Source: Trujillonella endophytica (lineage in GTDB: Bacteria > Actinomycetota > Actinomycetes > Mycobacteriales > Geodermatophilaceae). Taken from it: 64,000 nt of DNA. Positions within the stretch are counted from its first letter, which is position 1; each line of letters opens with the position of its first letter. Below the pieces are notes generated by a model that did no database searches, was not told where the DNA came from, and worked only from the letters and a program-made list of their open reading frames with translations. Below, piece after piece: positions 54,896 to 63,743 of this stretch. The position numbers and the translations under genes are program-made. The stretch covers positions 434,001 through 498,000 of the forward strand of contig NZ_FOEE01000001.1 in the NCBI RefSeq assembly GCF_900110555.1, given 5' to 3'.

Positions 54896-56602
54896 GTGTC
54901 GACCGGCGAGGGGGAACGCCGGCTCCTGGGGGGCCGGTACGCACTCGAGGAGCGGATCGCCACGGGGGGAATGGGAGAGGTCTGGCGCGGACGGGACGTC
55001 GTCCTGCAGCGGGCGGTCGCGGTGAAGGTGCTGCGCAGCGAGTTCGCCGACGACCCCACCTTCATCCAGCGGTTCCGGGCCGAGGCGCGCAACGCCGCGT
55101 CGCTCAGCCACCCGAACATCGCCGCCGTCCTGGACTACGGCGAGGCGTCGCCCGACGAGGCCGGCGAGCACCTGGCCTACCTGGTCATGGAACTGGTCGA
55201 CGGGGCGCCGCTGTCGGCCCGGCTCTCCGCGGACGGGCCGATGGAGCCGCAGGCCGCGCTGTCGGTGCTGCGGCAGACCGCCGCCGGCCTCGCCGAGGCG
55301 CACCGGCACGGCGTCGTCCACCGGGACGTGAAGCCGGCGAACATCCTGGTGCGGGCCGACGGCGCGGTGAAGCTGACCGACTTCGGCATCGCCCGGTCCA
55401 CCGACAGCGTGCACCTGACCCGGACCGGGCAGGTGATCGGCACCGCCCAGTACATGTCGCCGGAGCAGGCGAAGGGGGAGCCGGCCACGCCCGCCAGCGA
55501 CGTGTACGCGCTCGGGCTGGTCGGCTACGAGTCCCTGACGGGGCACGCGGCCTTCGCCGGCGACAACCCGGTGACGGTGGCGCTCAAGCACGTGGTCGAG
55601 GACCCGGAGCCGCTGCCGGCCGACCTGCCCCACGAGGTCCGGGACCTCATCGACTCGGCGCTGGTCAAGGACCCGCAGGACCGGGTCCCCGACGGGGGCG
55701 CGTTCCTCGACGCCGTCCAGGAGACGCTCGACCACGGGCAGGCGCCCGGCGGCACCGCGGCCTACACCCGACCGGTCCGCGTCCTCGCCGGCGCGAGCGC
55801 GCTCCGTGCACCCGGGACGCAGCAGGGGCGGCGCGCGCTGTCGGTGCTGCTGCCGCTGCTCGCCCTGCTGCTGGTGGCCGGGTCGCTGGCGTTCGTGCTC
55901 GGCGGAGGCGGCGGCGGAGGCGGCGGGGACGAGGACACGGTGGCCCAGGGGCCGTCCGCAGCCGCGGACCAGGGAGTGCTGCTGGCCGCGGCCGACCACG
56001 TGGGCCGCGAGTACGAGGACGTCGCCGGCGAGCTGGGGTCCCTCGGCCTCGACGTCGTCCGCGTGGACGAGGTGACGGCCGAGCACCCCGCCGGCACGGT
56101 CCTCGCCGTGAGCCCGGTCGGCACCCGCCTGGACGAGGGGGACGAGGTGCGCGTCACCGTCGCCGTCGCGCCGGCCGAGGAGGCGTTGCCGGAGGCGTCC
56201 GACGCGCCGGCCGGCCCGGCCGGGCAGCAGGTCGTCGTCGGGACCGGTTCACCGGCGGCGGGGTCCGCCGAGGCCCCGTCCGGCGGGCCGGGCACGACCG
56301 CCCCGGGCACGACCGCCCCGACCGGGCCCGGCGTCCCGGGCGCGACGCCGTCGGACCCGGCGACCACGCCCATCGATCCGGGCAGCACGCCCTCCGATCC
56401 CGGGACGACGCCGGCGGATCCGGGGACGTCCGCTCCCTCCGGCACGCCGTCCGAGCCCGCCCCCTCCCAGCCCACCCCCGCCGAGCCCACGGCGTCGGAG
56501 CCGGCCCCGACGGAGCCGACGGAGCCTCCCGCTCCCGAACCCGGCCCAACCGGGACGGTCGATGCGGACACCGCACCCGAGGGGGTCGTCGGTGCCGGCT
56601 GA
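54896..56602 (+). CDS. Ser/Thr protein kinase with single PASTA domain (PknB-like)
   Basis: There are 568 residues from the GTG at 54896 with GAGGG 8 bases ahead (a GTG at 54887 is an alternative). Hanks-type kinase at about 8-275: GGMGEVWRGRD glycine loop, AVKVLRSEF Lys, HRDVKPANILV catalytic loop, LTDFGIARSTD, and TGQVIGTAQYMSPEQAKGEP activation loop. A transmembrane helix near 320 (LSVLLPLLALLLVAGSLAFV) is followed by poly-Gly and one PASTA domain at about 360-430 (YEDVAGELGSLGLDVVRVDE). A Pro/Thr/Glu-rich extracellular tail of about 130 residues ends it. Such kinases sense peptidoglycan fragments. One PASTA repeat instead of four is unusual. Confidence 0.92.
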   Translation: MSTGEGERRLLGGRYALEERIATGGMGEVWRGRDVVLQRAVAVKVLRSEFADDPTFIQRFRAEARNAASLSHPNIAAVLDYGEASPDEAGEHLAYLVMELVDGAPLSARLSADGPMEPQAALSVLRQTAAGLAEAHRHGVVHRDVKPANILVRADGAVKLTDFGIARSTDSVHLTRTGQVIGTAQYMSPEQAKGEPATPASDVYALGLVGYESLTGHAAFAGDNPVTVALKHVVEDPEPLPADLPHEVRDLIDSALVKDPQDRVPDGGAFLDAVQETLDHGQAPGGTAAYTRPVRVLAGASALRAPGTQQGRRALSVLLPLLALLLVAGSLAFVLGGGGGGGGGDEDTVAQGPSAAADQGVLLAAADHVGREYEDVAGELGSLGLDVVRVDEVTAEHPAGTVLAVSPVGTRLDEGDEVRVTVAVAPAEEALPEASDAPAGPAGQQVVVGTGSPAAGSAEAPSGGPGTTAPGTTAPTGPGVPGATPSDPATTPIDPGSTPSDPGTTPADPGTSAPSGTPSEPAPSQPTPAEPTASEPAPTEPTEPPAPEPGPTGTVDADTAPEGVVGAG

Positions 56603-56639
56603 GCACGCGAGACTCGGGCCGATCCAGGAGGAGGTCGCC

Positions 56640-57041
56640 ATGAGCGCGATGGAGACGGGCTCGGGGCTGGAGCCGGACATGCAACCGCGCCTGGACGAGT
56701 TCCTGCTGGCCCGAATCGCCGAGGACAAGCGGGTCGCGGCGCAGGCGGGCGACCGGTGGCCGGCGGGCGGACTCGGGGAGCGGGTGCCGGCCGGGGTGCG
56801 CGAGCACGTCGCCCGGCACGATCCGCAGGCGGTGCTCGCGGACTGCGCGGCCCGCTGGCGGCTGGTGCTGGCCTGTCGCGACCTGCGCCCCGAGGTGGCG
56901 TTCGTGGGATCGCGGCAGACCGGGATGGCCGACTTCCCGGTGCCGCCGGCCGACGCGCACCAGCTCGCGGCCCTCACGCTGGCACTGCTCGCGCTGCCCT
57001 ATGCCGACCACCCCGACTACCGCCAGGAGTGGCGCCCCTGA
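56640..57041 (+). CDS. DUF6221 family protein
   Basis: This 133-residue protein has an excellent AGGAGGAGG before the ATG at 56640. QPRLDEFLLARIAEDKRVAA is the signature start of DUF6221 proteins; HDPQAVLADCAARWRLVLAC and LLALPYADHPDYRQEWRP complete it. The family is small, cytosolic, actinobacteria-specific and of unknown function. It starts 37 bases after the PASTA kinase stop and may be in the same transcript. Confidence 0.85.
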   Translation: MSAMETGSGLEPDMQPRLDEFLLARIAEDKRVAAQAGDRWPAGGLGERVPAGVREHVARHDPQAVLADCAARWRLVLACRDLRPEVAFVGSRQTGMADFPVPPADAHQLAALTLALLALPYADHPDYRQEWRP

Positions 57042-57086
57042 TCGACGCCCCGGCCCGGAGCACCGGCCGGCGATGCCGGCGGACGC

Positions 57087-57194
57087 TCACCGGCTGTCGT
57101 CGTAGGGGTCCTGGACGGGCAGCCACCGGCGCGCCAACGGCCCGATCACCCGCGCGATCACGGGCACAGCCCACAACACGAGACGCCGCACCAT
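57087..57194 (-). CDS. Small 35-residue amphipathic protein
   Basis: An ATG at 57194 preceded by GGAGGG with 6-base spacing opens a 36-codon frame ending at 57087-57089. The peptide starts MVRRLVLWAVPVIARVIGPL and ends WLPVQDPYDDSR. A hydrophobic stretch between Arg residues suggests membrane association. The strong ribosome binding site is the main support. It lies downstream of the minus-strand MFS gene and converges on the DUF6221 gene. No homologue is recognised. Confidence 0.55.
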   Translation of the reverse strand: MVRRLVLWAVPVIARVIGPLARRWLPVQDPYDDSR

Positions 57195-57254
57195 TGCGGT
57201 CCCTCCGTCGACAGGTTCACGACGGGCCCTCCCGGGCGCCCCTCCATCCTCCGC

Positions 57255-58418
57255 TCAGCGGCGGGGAAGGGCCAGCGCGGTCACCAGGCCCGCCGCGACG
57301 ACGGCGGTGCTCACCCCGAACGCCACCTGGTAGGAGAACGCGTCGGTCAGCCAGCCCGCCGCGAGCGGTCCGACCACCGCGCCCAGGTCCGCCGACATCT
57401 GGAAGACCGCCACGACGCGTCCGCCGCGCGCCGGGCTGACGTCACCCACCAGCGCCGCCGGCACGCTCGCCAGCAGCGACGCGGCCAGCCCGTAGCCGGC
57501 CATCGACAGCAGGAACACCCAGGTCACCGGCGGCAGCACGAGCAGCGCCATCGACGCCGTGCCCAGGGCCGCGCCGAGCACGAGGGAGGGCCGCCGTCCC
57601 CACGTGTCGGCCAGCCGGCCCGAGCGCAGCAGCCCCAGCGCCTGCGCGGCCGACCCGGCGAGGAACCCGGCGCCGGCCCACGCCGCGCCCCGGCCCAGCT
57701 CCTCGGTCACGTACAGCGGCACCAGCGAGTTGCGGACGCCGAACAGCACCCAGCCGACCCCCAGGTTGGCGACGAGCGCCGCGATGTACACCCGCGAGCG
57801 CAGCGCCCTGCGGAGGCGCACGGGCCCCCGCTCGAGGTCCGGGGCCGCCCCCGCCACCCCCGCGCCGGGCACCCCCGCGGGCGTCCGCAGCAGCACCAGG
57901 GCCACGGCTCCGGCGGCCAGGAGCGCCACGGCGTACAGGAGGAACGGGAGCCGCGGCGAGAGCTGGGTCAGCAGCCCGCCGGCCGCCGGCCCGGCGATAC
58001 CGCCGAGGATGAACCCGCCCTGGTAGGTGGCGGCGGCGCGCCCCCGATGCGTGGGCGGGGAGACCCGCAGCAGCAACGCCAGCGAGGCGACGGTGAACAT
58101 CGCGCTGCCGATCCCGCCCGTCGCGCGCAACGCGAGGAAGACCGGGAACGACCCGGCCAGCCCGGCCAGGCCGGTGGTGACGGCGACGACGACCAGCCCG
58201 GTGGCCAGCACGGCCCGCTCGCCGAAGCGCTCGACCAGCGAGCCGCCGGAGAAGGCGGAGACGAACCGGAAGAACGCGAACGCGCTCACCGCCAGGCCGA
58301 CCGCGGTGGTGCCGACGCCGAAGTCGCGGGCGAACAGGGGGATGGCGGGCGCGACGATGCCGAAGCCGAGCGCGACCACGAAGGCCACGACCGCCAGGAC
58401 GCGCACCTCGCGGGGCAT
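57255..58418 (-). CDS. MFS transporter (12-TM)
   Basis: There are 387 residues from the ATG at 58418. VLAVVAFVVALGFGIVAPAI (TM1) and TAVGLAVSAFAFFRFVSAFS, LVERFGERAVLATGLVVVAV (motif A on loop 2-3), GRAAATYQGGFILGGIAGPA (motif C), and a repeat in the second half (SGRLADTWGRRPSLVLGAAL). It resembles the TetA/AraJ-type drug exporters. It is flanked by an unrelated small ORF and has no obvious regulator. Confidence 0.9.
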   Translation of the reverse strand: MPREVRVLAVVAFVVALGFGIVAPAIPLFARDFGVGTTAVGLAVSAFAFFRFVSAFSGGSLVERFGERAVLATGLVVVAVTTGLAGLAGSFPVFLALRATGGIGSAMFTVASLALLLRVSPPTHRGRAAATYQGGFILGGIAGPAAGGLLTQLSPRLPFLLYAVALLAAGAVALVLLRTPAGVPGAGVAGAAPDLERGPVRLRRALRSRVYIAALVANLGVGWVLFGVRNSLVPLYVTEELGRGAAWAGAGFLAGSAAQALGLLRSGRLADTWGRRPSLVLGAALGTASMALLVLPPVTWVFLLSMAGYGLAASLLASVPAALVGDVSPARGGRVVAVFQMSADLGAVVGPLAAGWLTDAFSYQVAFGVSTAVVAAGLVTALALPRR

Positions 58419-58657
58419 GACGGTGCGGGCACCGTTGCGCTCCGGGAGCTCGGCCCCGGAAGCGCGTCTCCGGGGCCGTCGCACGAGGGCCGATGCTCGC
58501 ACGCGCCGCCGGGCCCGCGGAGGGCAGGCGCGGGTCAGCGGGCGGGCAGCCGCACGCCCGGCCGCCGGCCGGTACCCGTCAGCCCGATCCCCTCGGGGTG
58601 GTCATCGCCGTCGCCGAAGCGTGCGGCGGCGGAGCCGGCGAGCGGGCACAGCCCGGG

Positions 58658-58693
58658 CCGGCGGGTGGGTGCGCGGAGGAACCCACCCGCCGG
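58658..58693 (-). terminator. Hairpin after the antitoxin-like gene
   Basis: CCGGCGGGTGGGT (58658-58670) pairs perfectly with 58681-58693 across a 10-base loop. It begins 7 bases after the minus-strand stop at 58701. It is a good terminator candidate. The rest of the 282-base spacer 58419-58700 shows no gene. Confidence 0.65.
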
Positions 58694-58700
58694 GGGCCGG

Positions 58701-58898
58701 TCAGGCGCCGCCGGAGTCCCGCTGCCCGAGGAACTCGTCGGCCTTGTCGCCGGCCGTGTCGGTGTGCTTGTCGTACTTCCCGCCGGTCTTGTCGTCGGCG
58801 AACTCCTCGCCGCGCTCCAGGGCCGAGTCGCTCAGCTTCTCGCCCTTCTCGCTGTCCAGGGCCTTCTTCGCCTTGTCCCCGAGTCCACCCAGCTCCAT
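58701..58898 (-). CDS. MT0933-like antitoxin family protein
   Basis: The ATG at 58898 with GAGGAG 12 bases ahead gives 65 residues, all hydrophilic: GDKAKKALDSEKGEKLSDSA, FADDKTGGKYDKHTDTAGDK and ADEFLGQRDSGG. This matches the MT0933/Rv0909 antitoxin family (a small helical, Lys/Asp-rich protein). In M. tuberculosis the partner toxin is an SRPBCC protein, which is absent here. Orphan copies are common and may have other roles such as stress-linked hydrophilins. Confidence 0.75.
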   Translation of the reverse strand: MELGGLGDKAKKALDSEKGEKLSDSALERGEEFADDKTGGKYDKHTDTAGDKADEFLGQRDSGGA

Positions 58899-58998
58899 GT
58901 CGTGCTCCTCGTCGTCGGTGCGATCCCCGTCCCCGGTGCCGGTACCCGGGAGCGCCGCCACCACACCGCGCGTCTCGACGGGGGCCCGCCGCCTGGCG

Positions 58999-59373
58999 TC
59001 ATCCGCCGTACGGGCGGGTGATGATCTCGAGGAAGTGGCCGTCGGGGTCGGGCCAGTAGACGCCGCGGCCGCCGTCGTTCGTGTTGATCTCCCCGGGTCG
59101 GCGGCGGGCGGGATCGGCCCAGAAGGGCAGCCCCGCCGCGCGGATGCGGGCCAGGATCTCGTCGAACTCCTGCTCGGTGACGAGGAACGCGTAGTGCTGG
59201 GGATGGACGGTCTCCGACCCGATGAAGTCGAGGGACACCCCGTTGTCGAGCTCCACCACCGCGAACGGGCCGTAGGTGGTGGGCGCCGGCCGGCCCAGCA
59301 CCTCGGCCAGGAACGCGGCGGAGGCCTGCTCGTCCCGGGCGGCGACGATCGTGTGGTTCAGCTGGACGGCCAT
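58999..59373 (-). CDS. VOC family (glyoxalase/dioxygenase-like) protein
   Basis: This 124-residue protein has GGAGGAG before the ATG. The VOC fold repeats are VQLNHTIVAARDEQASAAFL and DNGVSLDFIGSETVHPQHYAF, and the C-terminal GVYWPDPDGHFLEIITRPYG carries the terminal metal Glu. His6 and Glu119 are probable metal ligands. Substrate unknown. It is divergent from the FAD oxidoreductase gene with a 224-base spacer. Confidence 0.85.
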   Translation of the reverse strand: MAVQLNHTIVAARDEQASAAFLAEVLGRPAPTTYGPFAVVELDNGVSLDFIGSETVHPQHYAFLVTEQEFDEILARIRAAGLPFWADPARRRPGEINTNDGGRGVYWPDPDGHFLEIITRPYGG

Positions 59374-59597
59374 GTCGGCGCTCCTCCCGCGGCGGGCGGT
59401 CGCCGCGAGCACAGCACATCCGCGGCGCCGCCGGGGAGCCCCTCCCGCGCGCCGTGGGGCCCGGGGACGGCGGCATGGGGGACAACGGCCCTGGGGGCGC
59501 CGTACCGGGGGCCGGGAGCATGACGGGACGGCCACTGCGGTGCACGCGGTCCGTGTCGAGGGCCGCGGTCGTCCCCACCGCTGCCGAGGAGGTCGAC

Positions 59598-60812
59598 ATG
59601 GACGACGGATACGACGCGATCGTGGTGGGCGCCCGGTGCGCGGGCTCCCCGACGGCGATGCTGCTGGCCCGCTCGGGGCACCGGGTGCTGCTGGTGGACC
59701 GGGCCACGTTCCCCAGCGACACCGTGTCCACCCTGATGATCCACGCCCCCGGCGTCGCGGCGCTGCGGCGGTGGGGCCTGCTGGACGCCGTCACCGCGAG
59801 CGGCTGCCCGCCCATCGACAGGTACACGTTCGACTTCGGCGCGTTCACCATCGCCGGCACGCCGCGGCCCTGCGAGGGTGGGTCGACCGCCTACGCGCCG
59901 CGCCGCACCCACCTGGACCGGGTCCTGGTCGAGGCGGCGGTCGCGGCGGGGGCGGAGCTGCGGGAGCGCGTCACGGTCGAGGACGTCCTCCGCGACGACG
60001 ACGGCGCGGTCGCCGGCATCGTCGGCCACGGCCCCGGCGGTCGCCCGGTGCGGGAGCGGGCGCGGGTCGTGATCGGCGCCGACGGCCGGTCCTCCCGCGT
60101 GGCGAGGGCGGTCGGCGCGGAGGAGTACATGGACCGGCCCCGGCTGATGTGGTCGGCCTACACCTACTGGACCGGGCTGCCCGTCGACGCGTTCGGCACG
60201 GTGGCGCGGCCCGGCCGGGGGTGGGCCTCCCTCCCCACGAGCGACGGGCTCACCCTGGTCGTCGTCGGCTGGCCGTACGCCGAGGCGGCGGCGGTCAAGG
60301 CCGACCTCGAGCGCCACTACCTCGACTCGTTCGAGCTCGCGCCCGCGTTCGCCGAGCGGGTCCGCGCCGCCACGCGGGTGGACCGGTTCAGCGGCGCGGC
60401 CGTGCCCAACACCTTCCGCGCGACCGGGGGCCCCGGCTGGGCCCTGGTGGGCGACGCCGGCTACGTGAAGGACCCGATCACGGCCCAGGGGATCAGCGAC
60501 GCACTCCGCGACGCCGAACTGTGCGCGGCGGCCGTGGACCAGGGCCTGCGGGGCGAGGCATCGCTCGCCGACGCGCTCGGCCGGTACCAGTTCGAACGCG
60601 ACACCCGGTCGCTGCCGATGTACGGGTTCACCACGGGCCTGGCCACCCTGGAGCCGCCCGCGCCGGAGGTCGCGCAGCTGCTGGCCGCGGTCTCGCGCGA
60701 CCAGGCGGCGATGGACGACTTCGTGAGCATGACCGCGGGCACGCTCTCCCCGGAGGAGTTCTTCTCGCCCGAGCACATCGGCCCGATCCTGAGCGCCGCC
60801 GGCCGGGGGTGA
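59598..60812 (+). CDS. FAD-dependent monooxygenase/geranylgeranyl reductase-like oxidoreductase
   Basis: There are 404 residues from the ATG with GAGGAGG upstream. FAD-binding GYDAIVVGARCAGSPTAMLL starts it, followed by a DG fingerprint (RVVIGADGRSSRVARAVGAE) and the GD motif (GWALVGDAGYVKDPITAQGI). This is the PHBH-type flavoprotein fold. The N-terminal GARCAGS is characteristic of a common actinobacterial group of uncharacterised FAD monooxygenases. Whether it hydroxylates or reduces its substrate cannot be told. Confidence 0.87.
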   Translation: MDDGYDAIVVGARCAGSPTAMLLARSGHRVLLVDRATFPSDTVSTLMIHAPGVAALRRWGLLDAVTASGCPPIDRYTFDFGAFTIAGTPRPCEGGSTAYAPRRTHLDRVLVEAAVAAGAELRERVTVEDVLRDDDGAVAGIVGHGPGGRPVRERARVVIGADGRSSRVARAVGAEEYMDRPRLMWSAYTYWTGLPVDAFGTVARPGRGWASLPTSDGLTLVVVGWPYAEAAAVKADLERHYLDSFELAPAFAERVRAATRVDRFSGAAVPNTFRATGGPGWALVGDAGYVKDPITAQGISDALRDAELCAAAVDQGLRGEASLADALGRYQFERDTRSLPMYGFTTGLATLEPPAPEVAQLLAAVSRDQAAMDDFVSMTAGTLSPEEFFSPEHIGPILSAAGRG

Positions 60813-60815
60813 GGG

Positions 60816-63620
60816 TCAGCCGGACCCGCCGAGCCGCTCGGCCAGCTCGGCCCGGGAGCCGACGCCCAGCTTCAGGTAGACGTGCCGCAGGTGGTACTCG
60901 ACGGTCTTGGGGCTGAGGAACAGCGCCGCCGCCGCCTGCTTCGTCGTCCGCCCGGAGGCGAGCAGTCGGGCGATCTGCTGCTCCTGCGGGGTGAGGGCCT
61001 GCAGGGGGCTGGCGGCGCGGCGGGCGGCCGTCGCACCGGTCGCGCGCAGCTCGGCCGCGGCCCGGTCCGCCCAGGGGCCGGCGCCCAGCGACTCGAAGGC
61101 CGCCAGGGCGTCGCCCAGCGGTCCGCGGGCGTCGGCCCGGCGCCGCGCCCGGCGCAGCCGCGCGCCGAACGCCAGCTGGGTCCGGGCGGTCTCGAAGACG
61201 TCCGGCGTCCGCGCGTGCAGGGCCAGGGCCTCGCCGAAGCGGCCGTCGAGGTCGGCGTCGTCGGCGACGAGCCCGGCCGCCCGGGCCGCCCGGGCCATCG
61301 CCCACGGCTGTCCCTTGCGGGCGGCGCGGGCGGAGTGGTCGGGCACGAGCGCGGCCGCCGCCTCCGGCCGGCCGGCCCCGACCAGGGCCTCCACCAGCTC
61401 GGGAACGGGGGAGAGGTCGACGTCGTCGACGCCCTGCTCGACCAGCAGCGCCCTCAGGCGCTCGAGTGCGTCGACGGCGGCAGCGGTCCGGCCCGCCCCC
61501 AGTTCGAGCTCGCCCAGCGCCCACAGCGACCACGCGGTGAACACGCCCAGGTGCCGCTGCGTGCAGATCGACCGCGCCTCCTCGGCGTGCGCCCGGCAGG
61601 CGGCGTCGCGGCCCTGCCGGGCCTCCAGCCAGGCCAGGCCGGCCAGGCAGATCGCCAGGTCGGCGACCTGGCCGGCCTCCCGCGCCAGGGCGATGCCCTC
61701 GGCGTAGGCGACCTCGGCCTCGGCCCACGCATCGGTGGTGGCGCAGTCGCGCGCCACGAGGAAGAGCAGCAGCGGCAGCCGCCCGATGTCGGTCCGGCGG
61801 CGCAGCTCCTCGACGACGGCGGGCACGACGTCCCGCCCCGTCGCCCGCTCGCGCAGGAACAGCGGGCCCAGCACCAGCAGCGGGGCGAGCCGGGGGTCGC
61901 GGGGCAGTGCCCCGTCGGGAGTCGCCGCCAGGAGCGCCCGCCGGATGCGGTCGGCACCGCCCCGCCCGGTCAGGACGCCGGCCACGCCGGTGGCCATCGT
62001 GGCCACCCACTCGGCGGTCGGGCCGACGGTGCCGAGCAGCCGGTCCAGCCGGGCGGCGGCCGCGGCCAGCGTCGCCGTGTCGCCGAGCAGGAAGCAGGCG
62101 AGGACGGCGTCGGCCAGCAGCAGGACCGCCGCGTCGGGGTCGGTCGCGGTGGCCTCGTCGCCGGCGGCCAGGAGGACGTCGCGGGCCTCCTCGACCGCTC
62201 CGGTCCGCGTGGCCACGGTGCCGCGCAGCGCCGCGATCCGGATGCGCAGCGCCGGGCTCAGCGGCAGCCCGTCGACCGCGGCGAGCAGGGCGGCCGCCGA
62301 GCCGGCGGTGCCCGCCTGCTCGGCCGACTCCGCCGCGACGACCAGCCGCTCGGCCCGGTCGGCCGGGTCGGGGCTGAGCCGGGCGGCCCGCTCGGCGGCG
62401 TCCGCCGCGACCGCGTAGGCGCTGCGCTCCCGGGCGCGTGCCGCCGCGGCGGCCAGGGCGGCGGCGGCCTGCTCGTCCGGGCCGAGGGCCGCCTCGGCCA
62501 GGTGCCAGGCCCGCCGGTCGGCGGCCGCGTCCCCGCCGTTCCCGTCGCTGCCGTTCCCATCCCCGTTCCCATCCCCGTCCCCGTCGCCGTCCCCGTCGCG
62601 GCCGGCCAGCGCGGCGGCCAGCGCCCGGTGCACCGCGCGCCGCTGCCCGGGGGTGGCCTCGGTGTAGACGGCGGAGCGGACCAGACCGTGGCGGAAGGCG
62701 GGGCCACCACCGGACATGGTGAGCAGCCCGGCCGCCTCCGCCTCCTCCAGGGCGGCCGCCGAGGTGCCGAGCGCCCGGCAGGCGCGGTCGACGGGGGCCA
62801 GGTCGCCGCCGGCGGTCGCGGCGACCAGCAGCGCGGTGCGTGCCGGCCCGGACAGGCGGTCGGCCCGCAGCGCGAACGCGCGGGCCAGCGACGCCGGCAC
62901 AGGCACCGGCGCCGCGGGGAGCAGCGCCTCCAGACCCAGGCCGCCCGCGCCGAGCTCGGCCAGCGCCAGCGGATTGCCGCCGGTGGCCGCGTGCAGCCGC
63001 GCGACCACGTCGCCGGCCAGCCGGGAGCCGGCCGCGCCCAGCAGGGGCGGCACGGCCTCCAGCGGCACGCCGGCCACGGCCAGGACCGGGAGGCCGGCCT
63101 CGGTGAGGGCGCACGGCTCCCCGTCGCGGACGGCGGCCAGCAGCACCACCGGGTCGGCCGACAGCCGCCGCGCCGCGAACGCCAGCGCCTGCGCCGAGGG
63201 CTGGTCCAGCAGGTGGGCGTCGTCCACGATCGCCGCCAGCGGGGCGTCCTCGGCCGCCCGGCTGAGCAGGCTCAGCGTGGCCGCCCCCACCGCGAAGCGG
63301 TCGCCGGCGGGGCCGGGCCGCAGCGCCAGCGCCGCCGCCAGCGCGGCGGCCTGCGGCGCCGGGATCCGGTCCAGGTGGCCCAGCACCGGCCGCAGCACCT
63401 GCGACAGCGCGCCGAAGCCGATCCCGGTCTCCGACGCCGTCCCGGTCGCGCGGAGCACCTGCATGCCGGACGCCGACGCGACCTCGTCGGCGTCCGCCAG
63501 CAGCACGGACTTGCCGATGCCGGCCTCCCCGACCAGCACGAGCGCGGCGCCCTGGCCCACCCGCGCGCCGGCGACGAGGCCGTGCAGCAGGGCGCGCTCG
63601 CGGTCGCGGCCGACCAGCAT
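60816..63620 (-). CDS. Large LuxR family ATPase regulator (LAL)
   Basis: This 934-residue protein has an ATP-binding domain at the N-terminus (LVGRDRERALLHGLVAGARV; Walker A LVGEAGIGKSVLLADADEV at about 28-46; Walker-B-like LAAIVDDAHLLDQPSAQALA). A long helical middle of TPR-like character spans about 330-860, including a short Asp/Gly/Asn tract encoded by GTCCCCGTCGCC-type hexamers (about 62525-62600). The LuxR helix-turn-helix is at the C-terminus (LTPQEQQIARLLASGRTTKQ, ALFLSPKTVEYHLRHVYLKL). LAL regulators activate metabolic or secondary-metabolite genes. Its targets are not visible. Confidence 0.93.
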   Translation of the reverse strand: MLVGRDRERALLHGLVAGARVGQGAALVLVGEAGIGKSVLLADADEVASASGMQVLRATGTASETGIGFGALSQVLRPVLGHLDRIPAPQAAALAAALALRPGPAGDRFAVGAATLSLLSRAAEDAPLAAIVDDAHLLDQPSAQALAFAARRLSADPVVLLAAVRDGEPCALTEAGLPVLAVAGVPLEAVPPLLGAAGSRLAGDVVARLHAATGGNPLALAELGAGGLGLEALLPAAPVPVPASLARAFALRADRLSGPARTALLVAATAGGDLAPVDRACRALGTSAAALEEAEAAGLLTMSGGGPAFRHGLVRSAVYTEATPGQRRAVHRALAAALAGRDGDGDGDGDGNGDGNGSDGNGGDAAADRRAWHLAEAALGPDEQAAAALAAAAARARERSAYAVAADAAERAARLSPDPADRAERLVVAAESAEQAGTAGSAAALLAAVDGLPLSPALRIRIAALRGTVATRTGAVEEARDVLLAAGDEATATDPDAAVLLLADAVLACFLLGDTATLAAAAARLDRLLGTVGPTAEWVATMATGVAGVLTGRGGADRIRRALLAATPDGALPRDPRLAPLLVLGPLFLRERATGRDVVPAVVEELRRRTDIGRLPLLLFLVARDCATTDAWAEAEVAYAEGIALAREAGQVADLAICLAGLAWLEARQGRDAACRAHAEEARSICTQRHLGVFTAWSLWALGELELGAGRTAAAVDALERLRALLVEQGVDDVDLSPVPELVEALVGAGRPEAAAALVPDHSARAARKGQPWAMARAARAAGLVADDADLDGRFGEALALHARTPDVFETARTQLAFGARLRRARRRADARGPLGDALAAFESLGAGPWADRAAAELRATGATAARRAASPLQALTPQEQQIARLLASGRTTKQAAAALFLSPKTVEYHLRHVYLKLGVGSRAELAERLGGSG

Positions 63621-63695
63621 CCGCCGAGTCTAGGGAGGAACCAGGGGGGTGCCCTGATGCGGCGGCGCGGTGCGGGGGACGAGCGTCGTCGACGT

Positions 63696-63711
63696 CCGGA
63701 CGGCCGTCCGG
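63696..63711. promoter_or_regulatory. 16-base perfect palindrome between LAL regulator and methyltransferase
   Basis: CCGGACGGCCGTCCGG is fully self-complementary and lies in the 123-base divergent spacer, 32 bases before the methyltransferase GTG. It could be an operator for either gene. Confidence 0.4.
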
Positions 63712-63743
63712 TCCACCGCGCGAACCGCCTCCAGGAGAACTCC

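Noticed and set aside
58701-58898. Toxin-antitoxin system with the MT0933-like protein
   Set aside because: No SRPBCC toxin or other candidate toxin is adjacent; the SRPBCC gene at 8224 is 50 kb away.
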